NCBI GenBank assembly: GCA_963747515.1
Contig: CAVVFN010000008.1
Span: 1,054,001 to 1,118,000, forward strand
DNA from: Mariniphaga sp963747515
GTDB taxonomy: Bacteria; Bacteroidota; Bacteroidia; Bacteroidales; Prolixibacteraceae
DNA: 64,000 nt
Direction of reading: 5' to 3'
The position numbers and the translations under genes are program-made. The notes under the pieces were generated by a model. It saw nothing but the letters and a program-made list of their open reading frames with translations. It was not told the DNA's origin and made no database searches. Shown in pieces: positions 10,046-19,200 of the stretch (positions are counted from its first letter, which is position 1; each line of letters begins with the position of its first letter).

Positions 10046-10787
10046 TTTTTACATTTATCTTTGTTTTTAGAAAATGAGGATAAAGTTCATTTTTTACCCA
10101 TTTGTATTCTGGTTCAATCTTCAGAATTTTTTCATAATACTCCTTTGCCTGTTCATACTGCCCGGTCTGTTCAAACGACTGAGCAATGAGTGTTAAGAGG
10201 CTTAAATAGTTCCAGTCATTTACCAATTGATTTGTATCCCGTTCCATTAATCTCTCTGCCTTTTGGAAATAATCAATTGCCTCTTCTTTTGATCCTCCAA
10301 AAATTGGCGGCATGTAAAACTGGCTGTTGCCGTATTGAATGTATCCTAAAGGATTATCTTTATCTTCTTCTATTGCCAGTCTTGCATGCTTTATGCTGCG
10401 CGGACCATAAATGGGCGCCCGAATTTGGCTAAGCCCAATTTTATATCCATAAAATGCCGACTGATATGCATGTATAACCGATGCATCAGCATATTTTTCA
10501 AGTAATTCCAGATTCTGCTCTGCCAGTTCCAGATAGTATTTTGCCAGTGTTGTTTTATCCTTTCCAATACACCATCCGGTGTATCCGTACTGATAATTTA
10601 CAAGTTGCAGAAGAAAAGTTTCATTGTTAATTTTCTCCTGCTCCATTTTATCAATAATTACTTTCCATCGATCCATATTGTTGCCAATATAGGCCTTATA
10701 TATTTCCGTTTTCCAACCGGCAAATGCCGGTTCTGTCCCTGAGCACAAAAGCAAGACTATTATCAGGATATATTTCGACCTTTCCAT
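10038..10787 (-). CDS. exported TPR protein in carotenoid operon
   Basis: A 249-residue protein with a signal peptide (hydrophobic residues 7-22, AFA cleavage site). Helical TPR-type repeats follow, clearest at about 168-185 (EEAIDYFQKAERLME) and 205-225 (TGQYEQAKEYYEKILKIEP). No enzyme motif is seen. Its ATG lies 25 bases inside the upstream glycosyltransferase gene and its end overlaps crtI, so translation is coupled. It may scaffold pigment enzymes or carotenoid placement in the envelope; that is inference. Confidence 0.8.
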   Translation of the reverse strand: MERSKYILIIVLLLCSGTEPAFAGWKTEIYKAYIGNNMDRWKVIIDKMEQEKINNETFLLQLVNYQYGYTGWCIGKDKTTLAKYYLELAEQNLELLEKYADASVIHAYQSAFYGYKIGLSQIRAPIYGPRSIKHARLAIEEDKDNPLGYIQYGNSQFYMPPIFGGSKEEAIDYFQKAERLMERDTNQLVNDWNYLSLLTLIAQSFEQTGQYEQAKEYYEKILKIEPEYKWVKNELYPHFLKTKINVKNE

Positions 10788-11854
10788 TTGTATTGCTTAT
10801 TGTATTTATTAATGAAAGCCTTAAAAATGATTATTCCCAATATGCCCTGCTGTGGGATTGCCAGCACCAGATTTTGTAAAACAGGTTGTTTGCTTGCTAA
10901 AGATATCCATATTCTGGTTAAAACAATTAAAGTCAGGTAGATTAGGAATATTATAGGGGGAAAAGAAAAAAATACCACAATAAACCCAAAGGTTGTAATC
11001 AGCCAAAAAAGCACTGCCAGAAAGAATGAATCACCAAAAAACATAACTACATTTTTAGAGAAACCATTAACAGCATTTTCAAGACCTTCATACATCCGGC
11101 AGGAAACTTCATTATTCCCGGTAAGACAAGCAATAAATTTATTTCTTCTCTTATATAATCTTGCTATTTCAATATCTTCCACTTTGCTGTATTTAAGAAC
11201 CTCATGCGGCCGAATGATTTTATAGCTATCAGCCTGAAATAACATAAACTGTCCATTTGCTGCCGCAAGTGAGGAAAATCTGCTTTTCCTGACCAGCGGA
11301 AGTGGCAACAGCGATAATAAAATGTAATTCATGCTGGGAACCGCAACCTTCTCTCCCGGAGTTCTCATGATTTGTGCAGGAAAGATAGACAATAATCCAA
11401 GATTGTATTTTTCAGCATAAGAAACTGAACTTTCAATGATATTCCTTCCAATCCGTACATCAGCATCTAAAAACAATAAATATTTCCCCTTTGCTTTAGT
11501 AGAAAGAAAGTGACATGCATAATTTTTACCCAGCCATCCATCAGGCAATTCATCGGAGTCATAGTAACTGATGCGACTATCTTTTTCAGCAAACCGATTC
11601 AGTATATCCATTGTAGCGTCAGTGGATTGATCACTAAAGACTTTAATCTCCAGATTTTGATAATCCTGGTTTAAAAGGTCAGTTAGCAGGGTTGCAATAT
11701 TTTTTTCTTCATTTCGTGCAGGTATTAATACAGAGATTAAATCCTTTTCAGGTTTTTTATACCCCGATATATTCGGATAAAACAACAGGTTTGCCACCGC
11801 AATAAAAAATTGCAAGGAAGTGAAAGCTAATATGAATATTCCTATATAAATCAT
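10763..11854 (-). CDS. glycosyltransferase family 2, CruC-like
   Basis: A 363-residue membrane-bound GT-A glycosyltransferase. It has an N-terminal membrane helix (2-24), SVLIPARNEEKNI (about 41-53), the DQSTD nucleotide-binding segment, the metal-binding DAD in LLFLDADVRIG (about 128-138), ED in SKVEDIEIARLYK, and two or more C-terminal membrane helices (about 275-345). Beside an acyltransferase and CruF it most likely glycosylates the carotenoid hydroxyl, as CruC does in green sulfur bacteria. The sugar is unknown. Confidence 0.85.
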   Translation of the reverse strand: MIYIGIFILAFTSLQFFIAVANLLFYPNISGYKKPEKDLISVLIPARNEEKNIATLLTDLLNQDYQNLEIKVFSDQSTDATMDILNRFAEKDSRISYYDSDELPDGWLGKNYACHFLSTKAKGKYLLFLDADVRIGRNIIESSVSYAEKYNLGLLSIFPAQIMRTPGEKVAVPSMNYILLSLLPLPLVRKSRFSSLAAANGQFMLFQADSYKIIRPHEVLKYSKVEDIEIARLYKRRNKFIACLTGNNEVSCRMYEGLENAVNGFSKNVVMFFGDSFFLAVLFWLITTFGFIVVFFSFPPIIFLIYLTLIVLTRIWISLASKQPVLQNLVLAIPQQGILGIIIFKAFINKYNKQYKWKGRNIS

Positions 11855-11855
11855 T

Positions 11856-12476
11856 TCAGCTTTTAAGTTTTAGTTGTTCGGAAATACATGCCCTATAAAA
11901 ACGATTATAGCATTCCTGAATTTCCTCAACTCTGTATCTGCCGGTAAAATCCTCTACAAATGAATATACCGTTGGTTTTACATTTGAATGATAATCAATA
12001 ATACTGGCAAGAAACACCACCTGTACATCATTACCAATTCCCTGTAAAATACGTTCTATTCCTTTTTTAAATTTAAATTCCCGTTCATGCATGCTTCCAA
12101 TCTCCCCTTGTGGAAAGAGGAGTACCAGGTTTTTTTTATCTTTCAGCAGTTCTGAAGTATACGTAATGGTTTCCATTATGCTTTTTGAATTTTTAGAAAT
12201 GGAAAATCCGCCTGTATATTTTAAAAACCAGTTTTTACGAAGTTGATCTTCCAGCATCATAAAAAAATATTTCCGTCCAAAAAGTGTTTGATTCACATGC
12301 AGTGCCCATATTCCATCCCACCAGCTCATGTGGTTGCAAATAAGCATTACCGGAAATTTCTTATCGGTGATTGTTCCTGTAATTTTTATGGAATGAAAGT
12401 TCCTGTGCATTTTTTTTATTACATAAAACCGGAAGAAAGGATCAAGTAAAAAATGATGTTTTCCCTTTAATATCAT
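11856..12476 (-). CDS. lysophospholipid/carotenoid glycoside acyltransferase (PlsC-like, CruD-like)
   Basis: A 206-residue PlsC-family acyltransferase. The HX4D-type motif is seen as NHMSWWDG (about residue 47), and the FPQGEIGSMHE motif (about 130) binds the phosphate or glycosyl acceptor. In this operon, one base before the GT2 gene, it probably adds a fatty acid to the carotenoid glycoside, as CruD does. A general glycerophospholipid role is the alternative. Confidence 0.82.
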   Translation of the reverse strand: MILKGKHHFLLDPFFRFYVIKKMHRNFHSIKITGTITDKKFPVMLICNHMSWWDGIWALHVNQTLFGRKYFFMMLEDQLRKNWFLKYTGGFSISKNSKSIMETITYTSELLKDKKNLVLLFPQGEIGSMHEREFKFKKGIERILQGIGNDVQVVFLASIIDYHSNVKPTVYSFVEDFTGRYRVEEIQECYNRFYRACISEQLKLKS

Positions 12477-12486
12477 AATACTGCTT

Positions 12487-13200
12487 TTACAAAAAGAGGA
12501 ACAAAACCAAAAAGAAAATGACCTGGCATATGAATAAAAAAGGAGCCAGCTTATTTGAGGTTTCTGCTTTAAATATCCTGATTAAGGAATGAAATATAAG
12601 TGCAATAATGAACCAGGAAATATAATTTCGGGCAGGAATTATATCATACTGCCAATACCACATATCCAGAACCGGAGCCACCTGTTCAAGCAGAAGGTCA
12701 TATGCCACCATCACGGCTGCACCTGTAACTACTTTTATTGCAATGTGCATTTTAAAAGGTTCAGGCAAAGAAGCGGTAAGATAAACCAACAGCAACCAAT
12801 TTAAACCAATAATTAAAGGAGTATTGAATAGTTTTACTCCCAGACTTTCCCCATAATGATAGGAACCGAAAATGAGTCCGGTATTTACTCCTGCTGCCTC
12901 AATAAAAAATCCTATGCTGAAAATGGTTGCATACAGGATTATCTGTTTCATGGAAAATCTTCCATGAAATACGGCAAGTGCTGCAAGACTTATTAAAAGA
13001 GCCAGAGGTATTAGTTTTATAAAAAATGGAAATGAAACAGGCATTAACAATCCAATAATCCCGACACTATAAAACAAAACCAAGAACCGGTTTACGATCT
13101 TACTATTTATGTTCAGGGTGGATTTCATTGCCCGAATTGATTGCATGAACTTGCCTTTAAAAATTCCAAAATGCACAGCATTTTCAATTATAAGCTTCAT
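12487..13200 (-). CDS. cruF: carotenoid biosynthesis protein, CruF/DUF422 family
   Basis: A 237-residue polytopic membrane protein (about seven hydrophobic segments) of the CruF/DUF422 family. CruF enzymes hydrate the terminal double bond of linear carotenoid ends. Family motifs include EAAGVNTGLIFGSYHYG (about 93-109), NTPLIIGLNWLL and AYDLLLEQVAP. Its ATG overlaps the stop of idi (ATGA). Internal Met residues at 19 and 25 are possible alternative starts. Confidence 0.87.
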   Translation of the reverse strand: MKLIIENAVHFGIFKGKFMQSIRAMKSTLNINSKIVNRFLVLFYSVGIIGLLMPVSFPFFIKLIPLALLISLAALAVFHGRFSMKQIILYATIFSIGFFIEAAGVNTGLIFGSYHYGESLGVKLFNTPLIIGLNWLLLVYLTASLPEPFKMHIAIKVVTGAAVMVAYDLLLEQVAPVLDMWYWQYDIIPARNYISWFIIALIFHSLIRIFKAETSNKLAPFLFICQVIFFLVLFLFL

Positions 13201-13757
13201 TCAGATGTGGCACTATTTTTTGCTGCAACGATATCAGATACCTCTGCCTGCAGGCGTTTGTAAATTTCCTTAAACCAGACGGTGAAATTCTCAGGTTCAT
13301 CGGCTATTTCTTTAATCAAATGATTGTAGGAAATATACCTCCACTCCTTTACCTCATCAGCATTAATTTTGGGTTCCCTATCGGTAATTCCAAAAAATAC
13401 ATGATCAAATTCATGCTCATTTAATTCATTGTCCAATTCCGCTTTATATATAAAATGAAACAATTCTTTCAGAGATGCATTCAACCCCATTTCTTCCATT
13501 AAACGACGGTTGGCAGCTTCCAGATTCGTTTCTCCAGGGTAAGGGTGACTGCAAGAGGCATTTGTCCATAAGCCACCTGAGTGGTATTTATTCAGCGCCC
13601 GCCGCTGTAAAAGCCATTGCCCCCGCGAATTACAAACAAAGACAGAAATGGCACGATGGAGCAATGCTCTTCTATGCGCTTCCATTTTTTCCATCGTCCC
13701 TTTTTCATTATCATTCTCATCCACCAGAATTACAAACTCTTGTTTATCACTCTTCAT
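13197..13757 (-). CDS. idi: isopentenyl-diphosphate delta-isomerase, type 1
   Basis: Interconverts IPP and DMAPP. This is a Nudix-fold enzyme of 186 residues. The active-site Cys is in TNASCSHPYPGE (about residue 69), and the Nudix-like AANRRLMEEMGL (about 83) and FDHVFFG segments are present. It overlaps crtB (ATGA) and cruF (ATGA), so it is coupled on both sides. It links the MEP pathway to the pigment branch. Confidence 0.95.
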   Translation of the reverse strand: MKSDKQEFVILVDENDNEKGTMEKMEAHRRALLHRAISVFVCNSRGQWLLQRRALNKYHSGGLWTNASCSHPYPGETNLEAANRRLMEEMGLNASLKELFHFIYKAELDNELNEHEFDHVFFGITDREPKINADEVKEWRYISYNHLIKEIADEPENFTVWFKEIYKRLQAEVSDIVAAKNSATSE

Positions 13758-14594
13758 ATTAATTTTAATTGGGAAACCAATATAGCTTTCATTAACAAAT
13801 AAATTTTCCTGAAATTTGAAATCCTGATTCTCGATTCCAGGATTTTGTCAGCTGGAGTATTCCTTATTTTCAACAATAAGATTTTATAATAATAATAAGC
13901 CGCCAAAACTGCCATCTTTGTTTTTTGTGGAAGCTTTTTGATGCCAATATAGGCTTCATCGAATTCAGATTCAATCTCGGCGATAATTAAACCTTTAATA
14001 TTTTCATTAAACGCTTCCCCAACAATTTCCGGAAAATACACCCGTTTCAGATTTTGGGTGTCATTTTTAAGATCACGTAAGAAATTTACTTTCTGAAATG
14101 CAGATCCCAGCTTCATTGCTGGTTTTTGCAATTCCTTAAAACGAACCTCATTCCCACCGGTAAAAACCCTGAGACACATTAATCCCACAACTTCAGCCGA
14201 CCCATAAATATACTCACCCGCTTTTTGTTTGGTATTGTAATCATTTAACAGGAGGTCGGATTTCATGCTGTGAAGAAAAGCACTGGACGTATTCGTAAGG
14301 TATATTGTACTTTTTTAATGCCATCTGAAATGAATGTAAAACAGGATTTATACAGATTCCCTGCTCCAGTGATTCCTTCAGATCGTTTTCAATTTTTTGG
14401 AGCAAATGCTCCTTTGGGAATTCATGAAAAGTATCCACAATCTCATCAGCCAGCCGAACAAACCCATAAATGGAATAAATGGCATCACGGTGTTCCTTTT
14501 CGAGCAGGCTTGTTGCCAAAGAAAATGAAGTGCTGTAGTTTTTTGTTACAACTTTGGAGATTTTTATCGCTGTTGAGTCATACAAATGAACCAA
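13754..14594 (-). pseudogene. crtB: phytoene synthase crtB, split by a one-base frameshift
   Basis: Squalene/phytoene synthase family: it joins two GGPP to phytoene. The N-part (14594-14241) has YSTSFSLA and the Asp-rich FVRLADEIVD. The C-part (14266-13754) has GEYIYGSAEVVGLM and the second Asp-rich motif NFLRDLKND. The two are in different frames. Dropping one A from the AAAA run at 14276-14279 (TTTT on the coding strand) joins them as CFLHSMKSDL, as in intact homologues. The start would be TTG at 14594 (or 14585), since a TGA lies just upstream and no ATG fits. First gene of the carotenoid operon. It is either a homopolymer consensus error or a real inactivating or slippage frameshift. Confidence 0.9.
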
Positions 14595-15146
14595 GATTCA
14601 ATGGTCTTTGATAAATTAATACATTTAGTATCAAATTAATCTAAATTTATTAAGAGTCTGCTTTTTATGCCAAAATATACGGAATGTAAACAATAAAAAC
14701 AAAAAAACCTGATAATAAAAATCGAGTTTAGCTGTAGTTCAAAAATTTGTTCTGAATTACTGGGCGATGTTGAAGGTGCATTGCAAGAACCTGGCGGAAG
14801 TATCGTTCCCAGTGGCGACAACTGGGGTACTGACCTGGTAGTCAACGACAATACTTTTAAATGTTTAACTGTGTTTTATAATTTTTTTAGTACTTTTTAC
14901 ACTACCTGTGTTTTGGTTTTACCACCTCCCTGCCGGTTCATTTTCGATTCAGAACTGTTTCACGGCCGATCATAATCGAAGTTGAATCGAAGCGGAAACA
15001 AATCCCGGGCAGCAGGGATATAGAAAAACCAGGCAGCAGGTAACCTAAAGGTGTTTTAAATTTTATTGGTATTGAAGAAAAATTCAAATCAGTCATTTTA
15101 AGAAGCTTTACAATTTATTTTGATTTGATACTTACGCAGAGCGTCT

Positions 15147-15181
15147 AAAAAATACCGCCTGAAACCCAGGCGGTATTTTAA
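15147..15181. terminator. Strong hairpin, possible bidirectional terminator
   Basis: The stem AATACCGCCTG / CAGGCGGTATT has a 4-5 base loop, with A's before and T's after. It could stop transcription in both directions. Confidence 0.7.
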
Positions 15182-15420
15182 AACTCCTGTAATAACCTTA
15201 GTAACAAGCAACAACAAATTCACCTGAACCTTATTCCCTGATTTGGAATAATGGAATAAGGTTGAGCCATTTAGGGGCACAATTTTTTACTAAGGATAAG
15301 AAATTAAAATAAGGTTTTCAGGATCTGGATCATTTACCATTTCGGAAACTGCTTTCATCACAAAGCATTCAAAAAACCTTATTTCCTTATTGGGAATAAT
15401 ATTGAGAACTTTTAGGTTAA

Positions 15421-15628
15421 CTATTTTACTATTTTACTATTTTACTGTTATCCTTTAATTATAGTATTTATAAAAGAAATTTGAGTGAATTTAAATAATA
15501 ATAATAATACTCCCCCCTACAATCTTTTTATATGTGACTGTACTACTGATAGTTATATGTATGGTATGTTTATCGTTCGTTTTTAATTCATAGTTTTACT
15601 ATAGTATAGTAAAATAGTAAAATAGTAA
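15421..15628. repeat. Inverted iterons (CTATTTTA)3 ... (TAGTAAAA)n
   Basis: Three tandem CTATTTTA units at 15421-15444 are mirrored by TAGTAAAATAGTAAAATAGT at 15607-15626, about 165 bases away. The arms could pair or bind a protein as iterons. No replication gene is next to them. Confidence 0.6.
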
Positions 15629-15678
15629 TCAGGATTTAGTTCCTCATGTTTCATCTTGTTCCATATTATTAAATTGAT

Positions 15679-15795
15679 TTATGTAATTATTTTGACTCTC
15701 ACGCCGGATAATGCCTTTTTTAAAAGTTTTAAACTCTCATTGATGTGCTTGATTTCAAGGGTAATTTGCAGCAATAATTTGATTAGGTCTTCCAT
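15679..15795 (-). CDS. possible 38-residue small protein
   Basis: An ATG ORF preceded by an A-rich leader (AAAAAAAGATAAAA), as is common in Bacteroidota. It encodes an amphipathic helix-rich peptide that begins MEDLIKLLLQITLEIKHINE. No family is recognised. It could be a true small gene left from a mobile element, or chance. Confidence 0.35.
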   Translation of the reverse strand: MEDLIKLLLQITLEIKHINESLKLLKKALSGVRVKIIT

Positions 15796-15907
15796 TTTTA
15801 TCTTTTTTTAAGTGAACAGAACTGACCCTGGCGCCAGTGTCAGAATATTTGTTTAAACGGTTTGAAGTTACAGCGATAAAAAATAAAAAAGTGTAAGGTA
15901 TTCAGGT

Positions 15908-15943
15908 AGTGTAAGAAAAATGACACTTCTTACACTTTTTTTT
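15908..15943 (+). terminator. Rho-independent terminator hairpin
   Basis: A 10-bp perfect stem (AGTGTAAGAA at 15908-15917 with TTCTTACACT at 15927-15936) and a 9-base loop are followed by eight T's. No gene is seen directly upstream on the plus strand, so it may be the end of a lost gene. A further GTGTAAG copy at about 15890 could form an alternative, longer pairing. Confidence 0.6.
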
Positions 15944-16162
15944 CAGAAAATCGGTCGATAACCTTTTTTTGTTTTTTGGTAATAACTGATAAATCCCTTG
16001 CTTTAAATACTTCAAGTAAATCCTCTCAAGGCTGTTTATATGGGGTGAAGGAATACACCTTTATTCACCTATTCATGAAAAAAAGTTTCAGTAATGTTTC
16101 AGTAGTAAAAGAAAAAACCTCTATAAACTTCTGATTTATAATATAATATAGTGATTTCGGAG

Positions 16163-16234
16163 TAGTCCCACCAGGAATCGAACCTGGATCTACGGTTTAG
16201 GAAACCGCTATTCTATCCGTTGAACTATGAGACC
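16163..16234 (-). tRNA. tRNA-Arg (anticodon CCT)
   Basis: The 72-nt cloverleaf reads on the minus strand from GGTCTCA. The anticodon loop is TTCCTAA in a GCGGT/ACCGT stem, giving anticodon CCT. The T-loop TTCGATT is normal. The 3' CCA is not encoded. The gene-poor stretch on its 3' side may be a remnant of an element that used this tRNA as a target. Confidence 0.95.
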
Positions 16235-16506
16235 TTTTATAAGGTGTGCAAAAATAGAGAAAAACCTCCTCTCCGACAAATCATTTAAAAATTATTGCTG
16301 GCTTTTTTGATTCGCGCAATAAGAATTTTGTTTGGAAGTTTGAAAATTATATAGCTAATAAATTCACTTACATTAAAGTCCGAAGAAGATTTTCATCAAC
16401 TAAATTTGCCATATACTTCAACAGAAGCCATTCTTTCGTCAATTCAGCAGGAAAAATTCAGGACTATCTGCTGCCATATCAAAGAAAAAATAGATCTGGC
16501 AAATGC

Positions 16507-17145
16507 TTATTTTTTCCGGATTACCGTCATGCCGTCTCTTATTGGCAAGATAACCTTTTCCACCCGGTAATCGCTATTTATCAGTTCATTAAACAGAATA
16601 ATTCCTTGTGTTTGTACATCTCCCGGGGATACAGGCTCAACTACTTTGCCACTCCACAAGGTATTATCGGCGATAATATAGCCACCATTCCGTAATTTAT
16701 CAAATACCAGCCTGTAATATTCCGGATACTCACGTTTATCGGCATCAAGAAAAATCAAATCAAAAATTTCATTTAATGAGGGAATAATCTCCAGTGCCGG
16801 TCCAATAAGTTGTACTATAGCCTGATCCAATCCTGCTTTTTTAAAATAACTGCCAGCCATATTCTCCAGTTCATCGTCCAGTTCAATGGTAATTAATTTT
16901 CCCCCCTTTTTCAGTCCTCTTGCCAAACAAATAGCCGAATACCCGGTAAAGGTACCCACTTCAAGGATACGATCAGGTTGTATCATTTTCGCTAACATAG
17001 AAAGCACCTGCCCCTGCAAATGACCTGAAATCATACGTGCACCAGGCACCTTCAAATGCGTTTCACGATCAAGTGCCTGTAACACCTGGTCTTCCGGTTC
17101 AATATGATCGTCAATATATCGTTCGAGTTCTTTTGTCTTCTTCAT
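16507..17145 (-). CDS. class I SAM-dependent O-methyltransferase (CCoAOMT-like)
   Basis: A 212-residue methyltransferase of the caffeoyl-CoA/catechol type. The SAM motif is ILEVGTFTGYSAICLARGL (about 60-78), the acidic motif is TIELDDEL, and the metal/catalytic segment is LIFLDADKREYPEYY (about 130-144), with ADNTLWSGKV further on. The methyl acceptor is unknown. It lies 29 bases after the M16 peptidase on the same strand. Confidence 0.9.
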   Translation of the reverse strand: MKKTKELERYIDDHIEPEDQVLQALDRETHLKVPGARMISGHLQGQVLSMLAKMIQPDRILEVGTFTGYSAICLARGLKKGGKLITIELDDELENMAGSYFKKAGLDQAIVQLIGPALEIIPSLNEIFDLIFLDADKREYPEYYRLVFDKLRNGGYIIADNTLWSGKVVEPVSPGDVQTQGIILFNELINSDYRVEKVILPIRDGMTVIRKK

Positions 17146-17174
17146 CCTTTCATTAACTTTTTTCGTTAAGCTGG

Positions 17175-18404
17175 TTACCTGTAAACAAGCCGGGTCATCT
17201 GATTTTCTTCCAACAATTCGTTGGCCACTTCCAGCAAATCGGAAGGAGTAATTGCTTCTATCTTTCTGAAGATGGTTTGAATAGAATCCACTTTGTTAAA
17301 TAAAAGCAAACTCTTTCCAATGGTCAGCATCAAATCCTCCCTGTTCTCTGTTGAAATGGCAATCTGACCCATCAACTGTTTTTGGGCTTTACTCAATTGC
17401 AGCACTCCAAGTTTTTTTTCCCGCAGCAATTTAAACTCTTTCAGAACAAGGTTCATTGCTTTATCAAGGTTATCATGATCAGTACCAAAATAGACACTAA
17501 AGAGCCCTGTATCGGTATATGCCGTATATCCGGATTCAATATTGTAAGCCATACCCTTTCGTTCCCTTAATGCCAAATTCAATCTTGAGTTCATTGCCTG
17601 CCCACCTATAATGTTGTTTAACAATATCATGGCAATTCGCCGCGGATGCATCACGTCATAGGCCACATTTCCAATCATGCAATGCGACTGATAAGTATCT
17701 TTTTTCACCACCCTGTTACCTGGATGGTAATTATCAAACCGCTTCCGTTCATTTTGCCGCAGATGCGCTTCTGCCTTTCCAAAATATTTCTCTGCCAGCT
17801 TTATAAGACTATCAAAATTAATTTTTCCCACCGAGGAAATCACCATCTGGTTGGTATGGTAGTTATTGGCAATAAACCGCAGGATGCTTTCACGGTTAAA
17901 AGCAGACAAATTTTCAGGACTCCCAAGAATATTACGGGCAATGGGATGTCCGTCGTATACCAGTTCCTCAAACTCATCGAATATCAATTCCGAAGGCGAG
18001 TCTTTATAGGAGTTAATTTCTTCCAGGACCACTTCTTTTTCACGGTTTAGCTCTTTTTCAGGATACGTGCTATTTAAAAGAATATCGCTCAGAAGCTCAG
18101 CCGTCCGCTCATAAAATCCGGATAAAAAGGTTGAATAAAGGGTTGTTTCCTCCTTTGTTGTGTAAGCGTTTAATTCACCACCCACATCTTCGATGCGGCT
18201 TAAGATATGAAAAGCCTTGCGCCTGGCAGTTCCTTTAAAAACCGAATGCTCAATAAAATGAGCCAAACCATGCTCCTCCTGTTCCTCATCACGTGAGCCA
18301 GCATTAATAAGGATACCAAGATGGCCGACAGGTGATGTATCGGGCCGGTGAATAAGCCGGATGCCATTAGTTAATGTATGTGTTAGAAAATCAGTTTCAA
18401 TCAT
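17175..18404 (-). CDS. M16 family zinc peptidase
   Basis: A 409-residue insulinase/pitrilysin-family protease, close to the mitochondrial processing peptidase beta type. The inverted zinc motif HFIEH (with HGLAHFIEHSVFKGT around it) is near residue 49 from the chosen start, with the third ligand in the EEINSYKDSPSE segment. I use the ATG at 18404, giving MIETDFLTHTLTNGIRLIH; the longer upstream frame is not family-like. The R/Y pair of the C-terminal half is not checked. Confidence 0.92.
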   Translation of the reverse strand: MIETDFLTHTLTNGIRLIHRPDTSPVGHLGILINAGSRDEEQEEHGLAHFIEHSVFKGTARRKAFHILSRIEDVGGELNAYTTKEETTLYSTFLSGFYERTAELLSDILLNSTYPEKELNREKEVVLEEINSYKDSPSELIFDEFEELVYDGHPIARNILGSPENLSAFNRESILRFIANNYHTNQMVISSVGKINFDSLIKLAEKYFGKAEAHLRQNERKRFDNYHPGNRVVKKDTYQSHCMIGNVAYDVMHPRRIAMILLNNIIGGQAMNSRLNLALRERKGMAYNIESGYTAYTDTGLFSVYFGTDHDNLDKAMNLVLKEFKLLREKKLGVLQLSKAQKQLMGQIAISTENREDLMLTIGKSLLLFNKVDSIQTIFRKIEAITPSDLLEVANELLEENQMTRLVYR

Positions 18405-18507
18405 TAAAAAATAATAAGGTTGCAAAAGTACGAAAAGATAAGCGCCCGCCAAACAATCAATCAAAACCAAAATTTTATTTTCAACTCTTGATTTGATTTG
18501 AAAATTC

Positions 18508-18537
18508 TTTGTGAATTTAAAAAATTACTTACTTTTG
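18508..18537 (+). promoter_or_regulatory. Bacteroidota-type promoter of tRNA-Phe
   Basis: TTTG (18508-18511) and TACTTTTG (18530-18537) are spaced by 18 bases. They match the -33 TTTG and -7 TAnnTTTG boxes of Bacteroidota sigma-ABfr promoters. The tRNA begins 17 bases further on. Confidence 0.7.
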
Positions 18538-18554
18538 CAACACCAAAACAAAGG

Positions 18555-18627
<73 letters not shown>

Positions 18628-18631
18628 CCCG

Positions 18632-18663
18632 AAGAGGAAAAACGAAAGATTTTCCTCTTTTTT
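18632..18663 (+). terminator. Rho-independent terminator of tRNA-Phe
   Basis: The stem AAGAGGAAAA (18632-18641) / TTTTCCTCTT (18650-18659) is followed by T's, a few bases after the tRNA. Confidence 0.85.
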
Positions 18664-18723
18664 ATGGTCTCAATAAATTACCTCGAGAATTTAGAGGGTC
18701 CGGGCAGAATAACAAGAATCCTG

Positions 18724-19200
18724 TTATTCCCTAAATCCACTCTGGATATAAGTTAAAATGTATTTACGGAAATCTTCAGGGATAACACGTTCCATTACCG
18801 GTTCATGTCCAACACCTTTAAAAGAGCGCCGGTACAATTCCGCAGGTGAAAAAATCACCATACTGTCACCGGACAAATCAGACGGACCTGGCACATAGCT
18901 TTGTCCAACCGGTCCATTTCCTCTGCCATTTTCACCATGACAAAATACACAGTAATAACCATAATAAATCTTCCCTTTGTTCAGGTTCAAAGGAGTAGAT
19001 TCAGGAATTAAAATATCCTCTGCATCTAAAGGATTGTGGGAATAAAATTCAGAATTAACCGGTGGCAATGCCATAGTGGTTTCAAATGCACGCATGCTTG
19101 GCTGCTGACGCATATGAGGACCCGACAACAGCAAAATTGCAGCTGTAATGGTAAATACAACAACAATACCTGCCACTATAAGCAGAATTTTTCTATTCAT
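18724..19200 (-). CDS. membrane-anchored monoheme cytochrome c
   Basis: A 158-residue protein with an N-terminal membrane anchor (4-26) and one class I cytochrome c domain. The heme motif is CVFCH (about residue 83), followed by GENGRGNGPVG, with a Met axial-ligand candidate near the C-terminus. It resembles the monoheme ActE of alternative complex III and also the last heme of CcoP. Being the last gene of the operon, it probably carries electrons to the cbb3 oxidase. It overlaps the upstream small membrane gene by 4 bases. Confidence 0.87.
   Translation of the reverse strand: MNRKILLIVAGIVVVFTITAAILLLSGPHMRQQPSMRAFETTMALPPVNSEFYSHNPLDAEDILIPESTPLNLNKGKIYYGYYCVFCHGENGRGNGPVGQSYVPGPSDLSGDSMVIFSPAELYRRSFKGVGHEPVMERVIPEDFRKYILTYIQSGFRE

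Larger units (their letters stand above)
14612..16162. other. Gene-poor region with hairpins and relics
   Basis: About 1.5 kb between crtB and tRNA-Arg without any convincing large gene. An unrecognised open stretch on the plus strand (about 14723-14880, ELLGDVEGALQEPGGSIV) looks like a decayed gene piece. Two hairpins, a set of inverted CTATTTTA repeats and one short minus-strand ORF are listed separately. An open stretch on the minus strand near 15905-16010 (ARDLSVITKKQKKV) may be a relic of a mobile element replication gene, but it is only about 35 codons long. Confidence 0.5.

Noticed and set aside
14636..14975. 64- and 71-codon frames after crtB
   Set aside because: They are opposite each other and lack start signals. 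The plus-strand one may be a relic and is only mentioned in the region note.
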